A DNA stretch of 64,000 bases, taken from JADFRG01 sp048054495 (lineage in GTDB: Bacteria > Chloroflexota > Anaerolineae > Anaerolineales > E44-bin32). Position numbers and translations under genes: made by a program. The stretch is taken from contig JBGMQN010000131.1 in NCBI GenBank assembly GCA_048054495.1, forward strand, positions 1 through 64,000. Reading direction: 5' to 3'. The notes under the pieces were generated by a model. The model searched no databases. It had not been told where the DNA came from and saw only the letters and a program-made list of their open reading frames with translations. Shown one piece after another: positions 36,017 through 46,233 of the stretch (the first letter of the stretch is position 1; each line of letters opens with the position of its first letter).

Positions 36017-37150
36017 ATGCGAGTTTCAGTCCTTCAAGAGAACCTGGCGCGCGGTCTTACAACGGTAGCGCGCGCCGTATCGCCACGCAGCACGCTCCCC
36101 GTACTAGGGAACGTCCTGGTCGCTACGGAAGATGGCCGTCTCCGCCTGTCGGGCACCAACCTCGAGCTGGGTATCACATGCTGGATCGGCGCCAAGATTG
36201 AGGACGAAGGCGCCACCACCGTCCCGGCACGCACGTTCGTCGATCTGGTCAATACCCTCCCCTCCGAAACGGTCGAGATGGAGCTGACGACACGCACGCA
36301 GACTCTCAACGTTCGCTCCGGCAGCTTCATCAACAACATCAAGTGCATCGATGCGCAGGAATTCCCCCCAATGCCGCCGGCAGAGCTGGAGCAGGGGATC
36401 GACCTGGATACGGCGGACCTTCGAGAGATGATCTCGCAAGTCACGTTTGCCGCTTCCTCCGACGACGCGCGGCCGGTACTTACAGGAGTCTTGGTTGAAA
36501 TCATGGGCGGAGGAATGACCCTGGCAGCCGCAGATGGCTTCCGGCTCTCCGTTCGCAAGGCTAAGATTTCAAACGGATCAGACCGTTCGGTGAAGGCCAT
36601 CATTCCGGCCAGGGCGCTATCCGAGCTCGCGCGCATCGCGGGCGACGACGAAGGCACGATCCAGATGATCCTGCCCTCGGACCGCAGCCAGGCTATCTTC
36701 CGCGGACGGGATTTCGAGTTGGTTTCGCAGCTGATCGATGGAGCCTTTCCCGACTATCAGGGCATCATCCCGACCAGCCACAGCAGCCGCACGGTTCTTC
36801 CAACTGCAGGCTTCTTGCATGCCTGCAAGGCGGCCGATATTTTCGCCCGCGAGTCGGCCCACTCAGCGCGACTCAATATCACTCCTGGTGACGAACAGGG
36901 ACCCGGCACGGTCGAAGTCACGGCTACGGCTGCCGAGACGGGCTCCAACGAGATCACAGTCGATGCTTCGATCGAGGGCGAGCCGATCGAGATTGCCTTC
37001 AACGTACAGTTCCTGGTAGAAGTGCTGAGCGTGGTTGAGTCTTCTAGCGTGGCGCTTGAGACCAGTGGCCCGGCTTCCCCGGGCGTGATCAAGCCCGTGG
37101 GACGTGATGATTTTCTGCATGTCGTGATGCCCATGCACCTGGGCCACTAG
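36017..37150 (+). CDS. dnaN: DNA polymerase III beta sliding clamp
   Basis: Ring-shaped processivity clamp for replicative and repair polymerases. It has 377 residues with the three clamp domains; MRVSVLQENLARGLTTVARA, SRSTLPVLGN-like start of domain 1, and the C-terminal VIKPVGRDDFLHVVMPMHL are typical. It stands alone between an orphan kinase and a PEP-binding protein; dnaA, recF and gyrB are not adjacent, so this is not the usual oriC cluster. Confidence 0.96.
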   Translation: MRVSVLQENLARGLTTVARAVSPRSTLPVLGNVLVATEDGRLRLSGTNLELGITCWIGAKIEDEGATTVPARTFVDLVNTLPSETVEMELTTRTQTLNVRSGSFINNIKCIDAQEFPPMPPAELEQGIDLDTADLREMISQVTFAASSDDARPVLTGVLVEIMGGGMTLAAADGFRLSVRKAKISNGSDRSVKAIIPARALSELARIAGDDEGTIQMILPSDRSQAIFRGRDFELVSQLIDGAFPDYQGIIPTSHSSRTVLPTAGFLHACKAADIFARESAHSARLNITPGDEQGPGTVEVTATAAETGSNEITVDASIEGEPIEIAFNVQFLVEVLSVVESSSVALETSGPASPGVIKPVGRDDFLHVVMPMHLGH

Positions 37151-37321
37151 TTTCTCCCCAGAACCCTCAAAACCCGGCCCGTCCTCTCGCTCTTTCCGTC
37201 CTTGACGAACTGCACTTATGTCAAACTACGAGCTCATTACGAGCGCTCAACATCGCATTGCTACGGGGGATCCTCTTTTGATTCCAGCTTGCGCTCGCTA
37301 GAATACACTCGGAGATAGCAC

Positions 37322-39625
37322 ATGGCATTCGACCCCGACGGTTTTCCCAAAGTCCTGACGCTGCTGCTCAAGCTCTATGAGTACCCCATTCTGGCGCCTC
37401 AGATCCGGGAGCGGATGCGGGAGGAGATGTTCAAGCGCGGCGTGATTACCAAGAAAGCCTTCGAGGCCGAGGTTCGCGAAAAGTCGATCCAATCCCAGCA
37501 TCGCGAAGGCCTGCGCGATCCGGACAGCGCGGAATCTCCGGACGTCTGGATGAATCGTCTCCGCATTACCCGCGACAACCTGACCGATTTCTACTTCGCT
37601 TACAACCTCCCGCATGAGCTTTTTGAATCGATCGTGCGGCAGACACTCGCGGACCGCGGGGAGGCCAGTGACGTCGTGCTCACGTTCCATCCGGAATTGG
37701 CGCCTTGGGACATGCTATTTGCCCAAGGAGAGGCCTACGAATCCTTGCCTCAGGAGGAGCGCGCGCTTGCGGAGCATCACCTTCAAGAGATCAAGGTGGT
37801 GCTCATCAAAGCCATGATCAGCGATCACCTGGAGTATGTAGGGATCGCCAAGGAATGGCTTTCGATCGCGGACTTGAAGGTCGTCCGGAACCACCGTATC
37901 GGACGCGGCAAGATCGGCGGGAAGGCGGCCGGCATCGAGTTGGCGCGCACGATCCTCAGACAGTCCGCGGACGAGGCAGTTCTGAGCCGGGTGCGGTTCC
38001 CGAGGTCCTGGTTCCTGGCGGCCGATGTGTTTTACCGGTTCAACCAGTTCAACGATCTATTCGACTTCGCCAACCAAAAGTACAAGAGCGAAGATGAAAT
38101 TCGCGAAGAGTATCCCGCGATTAGACGAAGCTACGAGAGGGGAAGGTTTCCGGAGGAGTTCGTGGATCCGCTGCGAGAGATCCTGGACGAATTGGGGCGG
38201 ACCCCGCTGATCGTTCGCTCTTCCAGCTTGCTGGAGGACTCGTTCGGGTTCTCCTTCGCCGGGAAGTACGAAAGCATTTTCTGTGGAAATCAAGGCACCC
38301 CAAAGGAGAATCTGCGCGCCGCGCTGCAGGCCGTGGCGGACGTCTACTCTGGCGTCTATAACCCGGATGTGCTGCTATATCGCAAGAGCAAAGGGCTGCT
38401 CGACTATGACGAGCGCATGGCGGTCCTGATCCAGGAAGTTAGTGGACGGAAGATGAATGGATACTTCCTGCCGGACGCGTCCGGCGTAGCCTTCTCGCAG
38501 AATCAATACCGCTGGAGTCCCATGATCGATCGCGAGGCGGGTTTCATGCGGCTAGTTTGGGGCCTGGGGACTCGCGCCGTTGACCAGGTCGGCAATGACT
38601 ATCCGCGATTGGTCGCGCTAAGCCACCCGGAGCTGCGGCCAGACCGGGATCCAGAACGGATCCGACGCTACTCGCAGCACTTCGTCGATTTGATTGATTT
38701 CGAATCCAATGCTATGCGTACGGTTCCCGTCAACGAAGTGCTGGATGGCAGAACCCCTCATCTGCGCTGGATCGGCCAGCGCTATCGGGGTGGTGTGCTG
38801 CAGGATTTCGTCGCGGCTCCGTTATCGCTGCAGCCAGACGATACGGTGGTCACCTTCAGCGGCTTGCTGCGTCATTCGACCTTCGCCAGGGACATGGCGC
38901 ATATTTTAGAAACGCTAGAAACTGCCTATCGGCGACCCGTTGACGTCGAGTTCTTGTCTTTGTTTGGCGACATCCCGCAGGAACAAAGCCTTTACTTGCT
39001 ACAGTGTCGACCGCAGAGCCAATTGGAGTTGGAGAGTGTTGAGTTACCGACCAGCGTTCCTAAGGATCGGCTGCTGTTCGCGAGCCGACGACTGGTCCCT
39101 GATGGTCGAGTCAGCGATATCCGCTACATGATCTACATTTCCCCCTACGGATACAGAGGCGACATCCGCGATTCGGAGCGATCGGAACTTGCGCGGGTAG
39201 TGGGCCGCATCAATGCTCGGTTGGCGGACGAATCCTTCATTCTGATGGGGCCGGGCCGCTGGGGAACTCAAAATCCTAGATTGGGCATCCCGGTTGGTTA
39301 CGGGGATATCTACCACGCTAAGGCGCTGATCGAAGTTGTTCCCGACAATCAGGCGCCGGAGCCCTCCTACGGCACACACTTTTTCCAGGACCTGGTGGAG
39401 GCGGGGATTTATCCGCTGGCGGTGGCGCTCGAGGACGAGGGCGATGAGTTCAACCAGGGATTCTTCGACACTTCAGAGAACGTACTCCCTCGGCTGCTTC
39501 CTGATGACGCCAAATGGAAGGATCTGGTATGCGTCATCGAGCTTCCGGGCAACCTGCGCGCCGAGCTCGTCATGAACGGCGCGGCCAACAGAGCCATCGC
39601 ATATTTGGTAGAAAGAGATCCCTAG
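37322..39625 (+). CDS. PEP/pyruvate-binding domain protein (PEP synthase/PPDK N-terminal type)
   Basis: Large cytoplasmic protein of 767 residues. An N-terminal part of about 190 residues of unknown type is followed by an ATP-grasp nucleotide-binding domain like that of pyruvate phosphate dikinase and PEP synthase: IGGKAAGIELARTIL, PLIVRSSSLLEDSFGFSFAG, KYESIFCGNQG and VAFSQNQYRW. The phosphohistidine and PEP-binding domains needed for the full dikinase reaction are missing, so it should phosphorylate another acceptor or act with partners. Start ATG 37322 with CGGAG nine bases upstream. Confidence 0.82.
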   Translation: MAFDPDGFPKVLTLLLKLYEYPILAPQIRERMREEMFKRGVITKKAFEAEVREKSIQSQHREGLRDPDSAESPDVWMNRLRITRDNLTDFYFAYNLPHELFESIVRQTLADRGEASDVVLTFHPELAPWDMLFAQGEAYESLPQEERALAEHHLQEIKVVLIKAMISDHLEYVGIAKEWLSIADLKVVRNHRIGRGKIGGKAAGIELARTILRQSADEAVLSRVRFPRSWFLAADVFYRFNQFNDLFDFANQKYKSEDEIREEYPAIRRSYERGRFPEEFVDPLREILDELGRTPLIVRSSSLLEDSFGFSFAGKYESIFCGNQGTPKENLRAALQAVADVYSGVYNPDVLLYRKSKGLLDYDERMAVLIQEVSGRKMNGYFLPDASGVAFSQNQYRWSPMIDREAGFMRLVWGLGTRAVDQVGNDYPRLVALSHPELRPDRDPERIRRYSQHFVDLIDFESNAMRTVPVNEVLDGRTPHLRWIGQRYRGGVLQDFVAAPLSLQPDDTVVTFSGLLRHSTFARDMAHILETLETAYRRPVDVEFLSLFGDIPQEQSLYLLQCRPQSQLELESVELPTSVPKDRLLFASRRLVPDGRVSDIRYMIYISPYGYRGDIRDSERSELARVVGRINARLADESFILMGPGRWGTQNPRLGIPVGYGDIYHAKALIEVVPDNQAPEPSYGTHFFQDLVEAGIYPLAVALEDEGDEFNQGFFDTSENVLPRLLPDDAKWKDLVCVIELPGNLRAELVMNGAANRAIAYLVERDP

Positions 39626-39635
39626 GCTGGTCCAG

Positions 39636-40310
39636 TTACCGCGCCCAGAACGGGCGATGATCGGTTTTCCAGCCATGCTCACCCATGAGGGGTACAAAGG
39701 CGACCGGTGCAATCCGCTCCTGGCTCAACGCTCCGCCCTTCCCTTTGCGCCAGCGCTCCAGCATCTGACCCTCCTGACTGCCGACGGGCACCACTAGGCG
39801 CCCCTCAGGGGCGAGCTGCTCCTTGAGCGGCTCCGGCGGCTTAGGGGCGGCGGCAGTTACCACGATGGCCGGATACGGGGCATGCTCCGGCAATCCGTTC
39901 GATCCGTCGCGCTCCAGGACCTCCACATTGTCGTAGCCCAGCTTGCGCAGCTTTTCCGCCGCAAGGTGAGCCAGTTCCGGGATGCGCTCAAGAGAATAAA
40001 CTTTGGCAACCAGCATCGACAGCACGGCAGCCTGGTATCCCGATCCGGTGCCGATCTCCAACACGGTCTCCTCTCTTTCGAGCTCAAGAAGCTGCGCCAT
40101 CAAGGCCACTATATACGGCTGCGAGATGGTCTGGCCCTTTTCCAGGCGCACCGGACCGTCGGCATAAGCCCGCTTCCGCATATCGTCTGGGACGAAGTGG
40201 TGGCGGGGGACAGTGCTCATGGCCGTCAGCACCCGCTCGTCGGTGATGTCTCGACCGCGCAATTGGGTTTTCACCATACGCTCTCGTGCCGCCCGCTCTG
40301 CTTCAGACAT
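39636..40310 (-). CDS. pcm: Protein-L-isoaspartate O-methyltransferase
   Basis: SAM-dependent repair enzyme that methylates isoaspartyl residues of aged proteins. It has 224 residues, with VPRHHFVPDDMRKRAYADGP, the Thr-Ile-Ser motif GQTISQPYIVALMAQLL, the SAM loop VLEIGTGSGYQAAVL and IVVTAAAPKPPEPLKEQL. Convergent with the PEP-binding gene. Confidence 0.95.
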   Translation of the reverse strand: MSEAERAARERMVKTQLRGRDITDERVLTAMSTVPRHHFVPDDMRKRAYADGPVRLEKGQTISQPYIVALMAQLLELEREETVLEIGTGSGYQAAVLSMLVAKVYSLERIPELAHLAAEKLRKLGYDNVEVLERDGSNGLPEHAPYPAIVVTAAAPKPPEPLKEQLAPEGRLVVPVGSQEGQMLERWRKGKGGALSQERIAPVAFVPLMGEHGWKTDHRPFWAR

Positions 40311-40408
40311 GTGCTCCTCGTATCGATTATAGGCTTATCGATGCTCTTCCCTGAGTAGGTTTGGTAGACTCTCGGTATGATTCCTGCGATTCGGGCCCCT
40401 TATAGACG

Positions 40409-42408
40409 GTGAGCGCATCCGGTTCCGAATCTGACCAAGCACTCCCTCAGTCGAGGGATTCCACACTCCTCGGATCGGAAGTCGCCCTGCGCGAGGCCGA
40501 TCGGCCAACCCCTGACGTCTTCGAACAAGCACAAAGCCGACTAGCGGCGTATTTCACCGCACGCCGACGACGCATCTGGCGCGAATATCTCACCGCCTAT
40601 GCGTTAATCGCGCCGGCCATGTTGCTCATCTTCGTCTTTGGCCTATTCCCGGTTGTCTTCGCGCTTTATGTAAGCCTGCACAAGTGGCTGATTCTGCGGG
40701 GCGAATTTAGAGGCTTGACGAACTATGTAGGCAACGTTGGCAACTTTGCCTACATTGTGTTGTTCGCGCTATCCGTCGGGGCACTGGTGGGTGCAGGTCT
40801 GCTCTTGCGAAAAGTGTATCGACAATCGCAAGAGGATCAGGTCAATCCGTGGCCACTCGCCATTCCCGGATTTCTATACGCAGCCACCGTCCTGGCTTTC
40901 CTGCGTTGGTCTTTTTTCCAGCTGCCTGAATTCCTGGACATTGCCAAGAAGATGCGCGGCCTGGAGCGAACGCAGGAGCTATTCCTTCGACTGTTGAATG
41001 AGGCGTTCCGGGCTGAGATCGTCTATCCTTCCTGGCTTCTTTTCGCTCGGCTGTTTGGGCTCGCGCTCGTCGTGGGAGTCATCTTTAGTCTCTGGCGGCG
41101 AGTTCCAAACAGCGCTAAGTATCAGTCCAACCTGGCCTTCATATGGCTCGCTATCGCCACTGGAATTGGACTCTTGATATTTACCTACGACGCAGTCGGC
41201 GAGGCATACGATCTGGCGGTGGATACCGGCGTAGATCCTGGAGTCTGGCCGCAGCTCATAGCGATCACGTCCGGCTTCTTGCTGCTTGGCGTGGCCTGGA
41301 TCATTTGGCGCAGCGCTGAGAGACAGCCTTCGACCCTTCAGTTCGCCATCCGAATCCTGGCAGCCATCATGCTGATGGTGGGCGCAGTGGTGCTGATTAT
41401 TGAAATTCCCACCATCGTAGCTGCTGGCGACAAAGATCTGTGGCAGGGGCTCAAGGTGACTGTGTTCTTCTCGTTAGGCACGGTGCCGATACAACTCACG
41501 ATCGCCATATTCCTGGCGGTGATTTTGTTTCAAAAGCTAAGAGGTTCTACCACCTTTCGGATTATCTTCTTCCTCCCCTATGTGACACCGTTTCTGGCAA
41601 GTGCAACTGTCTTTACGTTGATGTTTTCCGATCGCGCGCAAGCACCGATCAATAGGCTGCTCGCACTGATTGGGATCCAGGCCCAGCGGTGGCTGCGCGA
41701 GCCAAAAGGAATCTTGAGCATGGCGACCAAGACGCTCGGCATTGAGGGCTATCCGGACGCGGTCCTTCCCACCTGGTTCCCCGTGGATCTATCTGCTCTA
41801 CTGGCCGATTGGATGGCCGGGCCAAGCCAGGCATTGATTGTTGTCATCATGCTCTCAATCTGGACTTTCGTGGGTTACAACGTGGTGATCTACCTGGCCG
41901 GCCTGGGAAACATCCCCACCGAGATCACCGAAGCGGCGGAGATCGATGGCGCCAACCGCTGGGATGTTTTCCGCTACATCACGTTCCCGCTGCTCTCTCC
42001 CACAACCTATTTCCTCTCGCTGATCGCGGTGATGGGAACGTTCAAAGCGTTCAACAGTATCTGGCTCCTGCGGCAGTCTGTGGGCACCGCGCTCGGTTCA
42101 ATTGAGACCTTTAGCGTAGTGATCTTCGAGGAATTCTTCGTCAAGACTCGTTATGGATATGCTTCTGCCATGGCATTCGTTTTGTTCGCCATCATTCTCA
42201 GNNNNNNNNNNNNNNNNNNNNNNNNNNNNNNNNNNNNNNNNNNNNNNNNNNNNNNNNNNNNNNNNNNNNNNNNNNNNNNNNNNNNNNNNNNNNNNNNNNN
42301 NCTCGTTATGGATATGCTTCTGCCATGGCATTCGTTTTGTTCGCCATCATTCTCAGCCTCACCTTTATCAACCACCGCATCCAGGGCAGGCAAGTGTTCT
42401 ATGGCTAA
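40409..42408 (+). CDS. MalF-type sugar ABC transporter permease with extra membrane segments
   Basis: With the false gap removed the protein has 614 residues and ends SLTFINHRIQGRQVFYG at TAA 42406-42408. TM1 lies in the part AYALIAPAMLLIFVFGLFPV. About 230 residues with five or six additional TM segments follow before the permease core, which starts near residue 340 (LKVTVFFSLGTVPIQLTIAI) and has the EAA loop EAAEIDGANRWDVFRYI. MalF-like proteins are usually 290-515 residues, so the insert is notable. GTG start at 40409. It overlaps the MalG-like gene by eight bases. Confidence 0.88.
42147..42356. other. Scaffold gap at the 3' end of the MalF-like gene
   Basis: One hundred N (42202-42301) between identical 55-bp copies (42147-42201 and 42302-42356). 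Uncorrected, the frame shift makes the two permeases appear as one fused protein. Confidence 0.93.
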
Positions 42409-43294
42409 CGCGACGGTAGAGACGCAATCGATCTCCGAAACACAGAGAGGAGTCAGACTCCCCAGGGTCAGCACTTGGCGGCTGTTCAGCTACGCCGTGC
42501 TATTGCTTGGAGCGGCAATATCACTGATCCCATTCTTGTGGATGATCAGCACTTCGCTCATGACGCTTGGTGAAGCAATTGCTGGGAGGCTCATCCCGAG
42601 CGCGCCGCAATTTGGAAATTTCATCGACGCCTGGACCGGCGCGGAGTTCTCGCGCTTTATGCTGAACAGCGTACTTATCACCATGATCACACTCGCCGGC
42701 GAGCTTACCGTCAGCGTCATGGCGGCTTATGCGTTCGCACGCCTGGAATTTCCTGGACGAAACCTGATCTTTGGGATTCTGCTCGCCTCCCTGATGATCC
42801 CTGGCATGGTGCTGATCATTCCCAATTTGCTGACCGTTACATGGCTCGGCAGGGTGGGGCCCATCGCCTGGATCGATAATTGGCCCGCGCTCACCATCCC
42901 GTTCATGGGCAGCATCTTTTCGATATTCCTGCTGCGTCAATTCTTTGCGCAGATCCCGGATGAATTATTTGACGCAGCGAAGATCGATGGGGCAGGCCAT
43001 CTTAGGATCCTGACCCGAGTCGTACTTCCTCTATCGACCGCGCCTATCATGGTGATCATCGTCCTTTCCTTCATTGGATCATGGAACGCGCTCGCCTGGC
43101 CGCTGTTGGTGACGAATACGAATGAGTGGCTACCGATCTCTGTAGGCCTGTACAACTTTGTCTCCGACGCGGGGAGCGAGATGAATTTGATCATGGCCGG
43201 TTCAGTGATCACTATCGTTCCTATCCTCGTGTTGTACTTCCTCACACAGCGACAGTTCACCGAGAGCATCGCTCGCAGCGGATTGAAAGGCTAG
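42401..43294 (+). CDS. MalG-type sugar ABC transporter permease
   Basis: Inner-membrane permease of 297 residues with six TM segments. The first is YAVLLLGAAISLIPFLWMIS; the EAA coupling loop is DAAKIDGAGHLRILTRVVLP. ATG 42401 lies inside the end of the MalF-like gene (8-bp overlap), so translation is coupled. It works with the MalF-like permease and the binding protein that follows. The ATPase of this importer is not in the window and is presumably a shared MsmK/UgpC-type subunit encoded elsewhere. Confidence 0.9.
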   Translation: MANATVETQSISETQRGVRLPRVSTWRLFSYAVLLLGAAISLIPFLWMISTSLMTLGEAIAGRLIPSAPQFGNFIDAWTGAEFSRFMLNSVLITMITLAGELTVSVMAAYAFARLEFPGRNLIFGILLASLMIPGMVLIIPNLLTVTWLGRVGPIAWIDNWPALTIPFMGSIFSIFLLRQFFAQIPDELFDAAKIDGAGHLRILTRVVLPLSTAPIMVIIVLSFIGSWNALAWPLLVTNTNEWLPISVGLYNFVSDAGSEMNLIMAGSVITIVPILVLYFLTQRQFTESIARSGLKG

Positions 43295-43440
43295 TTCCGA
43301 ACTACGCCATAATTTGTTTACAATATAGCGCGTTAAATCCTGAGGAGGTGCTGAGGAGAGAACATCGCCATTCGAAGTGCATCGCAGTTTTCAAACTGGG
43401 CCACAGAGAGCCCAAACCCCCAAACCTTGAGGAGGAGTAA

Positions 43441-44856
43441 ATGACTGGCAAGAGATGGATGAGTATGATAGCGCTTGGCTTGCTCGTTTCATTGGTGGCG
43501 GCCGCGTGCGCCACCGCGACTCCGGAACCGGCGCCAGAACCGACCGATGCGCCGGCTGTTGAGCCGACCGAGAAGCCAAAGGAAGAGGCGCCGACTGAGG
43601 AGCCGATGCCTGAGTCGATGCTCGAGGGCGACCCGACCGGGCAGAACGTAGTCTTCTGGACCCCATGGGGCACTGGCGTCCAACAGGAAACCATGACCGC
43701 CCTGGTCTCCGACTTCAACGCCACCAATGAGTATGGCATAAGCGTTGAGGAGATAGCGCAAGGTAGGCAGGGCGATCTGGAGCAGGCCGTTAACGCCGCC
43801 ATTGCAACCGGCGAGCTGCCGAACATCACCGCTGGCTTCCCGAACGGGCTGTCGCGCTGGTACGGACTGGGTGTGATCGCCGCTCTGAACGATTTCATTG
43901 CCGATCCGGTTTACGGCACGGGCGCGGACGTTGTGAAAGACATCTCCCCGGCTGCGTTCGCCGCCGGCACCCTGGCAGATGGAACACAAATTGGGATCCC
44001 GGTGCATCAGTCTGCACAGGTGAACTTCTACAACTTTACCTGGGGACAGGAGCTTGGATTTGCTGGCCCGCCGCAGACCTCGGCCGAGTTCAAGGAACAG
44101 GCCTGCGCCGCCCGGGCAGCCAACGACGCCGATGATAACCCGGACAATGATGGCACCGGCGGCTATGTCTACTTCCCTAGCGCGTCCACTGTGATGCCGT
44201 GGGTCTGGGCCTTCGGCGGTGAGGCGGTAACGGCAGACGGCTCGGCCTACGAAATGAACAGTCAGGCCTGGTTGGATGCGGCCATATTCTTGAAGGACCT
44301 GGTGGATAGCGGATGCACGATCTCTACTCCAAGCTTCCCAAATCCTGAGTTTGCCGGGCGCCTTACATTGTTCACGACCAGCTCCACCGCCGGCATTCCG
44401 TTCCAGCGTGGTGCGATGGAGGAAGCTGGCAACGAGGACGTTTGGGGTGCAATCCCGTTCTCGGGACCTGACGGCGATCAGGTTGTGAATGCCTTCGGTC
44501 AAATGCTGGGAATTGTACAGACCAATCCCGACCAGGATTTGGCCAGCTGGATATTCCTGAAATGGTTGACTTCTCCCGAGACACAGAGCAGGTGGGTTCA
44601 GGCGACCCAGTACTTCCCCTCGATGGGAGCTACGGATGTCGGCGCACTGCCTACTGACGATCCTATCTGGGCCGGCGCTCTGGAGCTGCTGCCACTGGGC
44701 AAGGCCGAGCCAAACCTTCCATCCTGGGGATCAGTTCGCGGCGCGATCCAGGATGCAGGCTTTGCATTTGCGGATGCTGCGGATGAGGCGGCAGTCCGAG
44801 CCGTTCTGGATGCTTTGAACGAAGAAGCAGCCGCTCTGCTTGCCGAATCGCAGTAG
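43441..44856 (+). CDS. Extracellular solute-binding lipoprotein, family 1 (sugar type)
   Basis: Substrate-binding protein of the adjacent ABC importer, 471 residues. Lipoprotein signal MSMIALGLLVSLVAAACATA, then an acidic Pro/Glu linker of about 45 residues, then the family-1 fold: NVVFWTPWGTGVQQETMTAL, LPNITAGFPNGLSRWYGLGV and QDLASWIFLKWLTSPETQSR are typical of sugar-binding proteins. AGGAGGAG precedes ATG 43441. Placing the binding protein last, with 146 bp before it and a terminator after it, may allow it to be made in excess. The ligand cannot be told. Confidence 0.9.
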   Translation: MTGKRWMSMIALGLLVSLVAAACATATPEPAPEPTDAPAVEPTEKPKEEAPTEEPMPESMLEGDPTGQNVVFWTPWGTGVQQETMTALVSDFNATNEYGISVEEIAQGRQGDLEQAVNAAIATGELPNITAGFPNGLSRWYGLGVIAALNDFIADPVYGTGADVVKDISPAAFAAGTLADGTQIGIPVHQSAQVNFYNFTWGQELGFAGPPQTSAEFKEQACAARAANDADDNPDNDGTGGYVYFPSASTVMPWVWAFGGEAVTADGSAYEMNSQAWLDAAIFLKDLVDSGCTISTPSFPNPEFAGRLTLFTTSSTAGIPFQRGAMEEAGNEDVWGAIPFSGPDGDQVVNAFGQMLGIVQTNPDQDLASWIFLKWLTSPETQSRWVQATQYFPSMGATDVGALPTDDPIWAGALELLPLGKAEPNLPSWGSVRGAIQDAGFAFADAADEAAVRAVLDALNEEAAALLAESQ

Positions 44857-44880
44857 CTGAGAACGATTTGGTTCAAGACG

Positions 44881-44923
44881 AATCTCCCACTGGGACCCGT
44901 CTCAGTGGGAGATTGTTTTGTTT
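44881..44923 (+). terminator. Strong intrinsic terminator after the ABC importer
   Basis: AATCTCCCACTG, a 10-base loop and CAGTGGGAGATT form a perfect 12-bp stem followed by GTTTTGTTTG. Confidence 0.9.
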
Positions 44924-44939
44924 GAGATGGTCGTAGAAT
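44912..44939 (+). promoter_or_regulatory. Promoter of the EEP lipoprotein gene
   Basis: TAGAAT (44934-44939) nine bases before the ATG, with TTGTT about 15-16 bp upstream inside the terminator tail. The leader would be only a few bases long. Confidence 0.45.
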
Positions 44940-44948
44940 AGCCAGCGT

Positions 44949-46136
44949 ATGTCTATGAACCGGCTGATCAAGCTCACCATCATCTCCCCGCTCGTATTTC
45001 TCGCCGCATGTGTATTGCCCAGCCCGACTCAGCTCGCCGAAACCCCGGCTACGGCAATCGAGACTGCGGCCTCGACAAGCGAGGCTCCTGATCCTTCAGC
45101 CACCGTCGAGGATGCCACGGCGACGGCGACTTCACCGCCGACCTTATCCGCCGACGCAGCCCGAAGCAATGATTACCAATTCATGCAACGGCCCGGCGGC
45201 GATGCTATCCGCGTGATGAGCTACAACGTGAATTGGGATTCAATCTTTCCGGACGATGATCCTAATAATCATGACTTTCGAGAATTCGACCGGGCTGAGG
45301 CTTTCGTGCGTGTGATGCGTGCCGTTCAACCAGACATCGTCTGTCTGCAGGAGATCAACTACCTGCGCAGCTCAGAGGATTTGGGCGAGTTTCTGACTCA
45401 GGTGATGGGATCAGCGGAAGACGAGATCTGGCAGGCCGCCAACGTACGAGACAACGTGATCGCTACCCAATTCGAGTTGATCGAGGAAGGATATGAGCTA
45501 GCAGAAGGAAGCGTTAGAGCCAATCTCCCCCAGGCGGCCGCTCTTATCGATTTGCCCGATGAGCAGTTTGGTGACTCAGACCTGAACTTAATCTGCGCCC
45601 ACTTCAAGGCGGGTGGCCAATATGGCGATATCTTACAGAGAGCAAACCAGGCGGATGCCATCATGGCCTATGTCAGGGATTTCAGGACTCCCGGTGGCGA
45701 ATTGGATCTGGATCCCGGCTCTCCGTTCGTCATCTTGGGGGACTTCAACGTCTACGAAACCGATCCGCATCTCCAGCTACAGACCCTGGTCAGCGGCGAT
45801 ATTTCCAATGAGGATCGCTACGGCGAGGATCTGCAACCAGACTGGGATGAGACTCCGCTCGAGGATGTGGTGCCTAGCCACAATGGGCTGGGCGACGAGT
45901 TCTACACCTGGAGAAATGACGCCGAACCGTTCAATCCGGGAGCCTTGGATCGAATCATCTACTCGGATAGTGTGCTGAATGTAGTAAATGCTTTTGTGCT
46001 CAACACCATGATGCTTTCCGATCGAGCGCTGGCCGCGCTGGGCCTGCAAGCGGACGATGTGTTGCTCGATGCCGAGTCAGGCTATTACGATCATCTCCCG
46101 ATCGTTGTCGACTTTGTTATCACCGATTTCCCGTGA
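44949..46136 (+). CDS. Endonuclease/exonuclease/phosphatase-family lipoprotein
   Basis: Secreted, membrane-anchored hydrolase of 395 residues. Signal LTIISPLVFLAACVLP ends in a lipobox Cys, followed by a Thr/Ala/Pro linker. The EEP domain has IRVMSYNVNWDS, the metal-binding Glu in DIVCLQEINYL, VILGDFNVYETDP (catalytic Asp-Asn), and YYDHLPIVVDF (Asp-His). Substrates of this superfamily range from DNA to phospholipids and inositol phosphates. A phosphodiesterase-type gene follows. Confidence 0.87.
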   Translation: MSMNRLIKLTIISPLVFLAACVLPSPTQLAETPATAIETAASTSEAPDPSATVEDATATATSPPTLSADAARSNDYQFMQRPGGDAIRVMSYNVNWDSIFPDDDPNNHDFREFDRAEAFVRVMRAVQPDIVCLQEINYLRSSEDLGEFLTQVMGSAEDEIWQAANVRDNVIATQFELIEEGYELAEGSVRANLPQAAALIDLPDEQFGDSDLNLICAHFKAGGQYGDILQRANQADAIMAYVRDFRTPGGELDLDPGSPFVILGDFNVYETDPHLQLQTLVSGDISNEDRYGEDLQPDWDETPLEDVVPSHNGLGDEFYTWRNDAEPFNPGALDRIIYSDSVLNVVNAFVLNTMMLSDRALAALGLQADDVLLDAESGYYDHLPIVVDFVITDFP

Positions 46137-46233
46137 TCCGCCTCCGCAAGTGTGCGCGGGCGGCAGCATGCGAGCAGAGCTCGCCGTCTAGCGAACCCCT
46201 CGCGTCCCTTCGAATCTCACTAACAAGCCTCTG

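Noticed and set aside
40409..43294. A single 961-residue fused MalF-MalG permease
   Set aside because: It exists only because the false gap shifts the frame; corrected, two genes overlap by eight bases.
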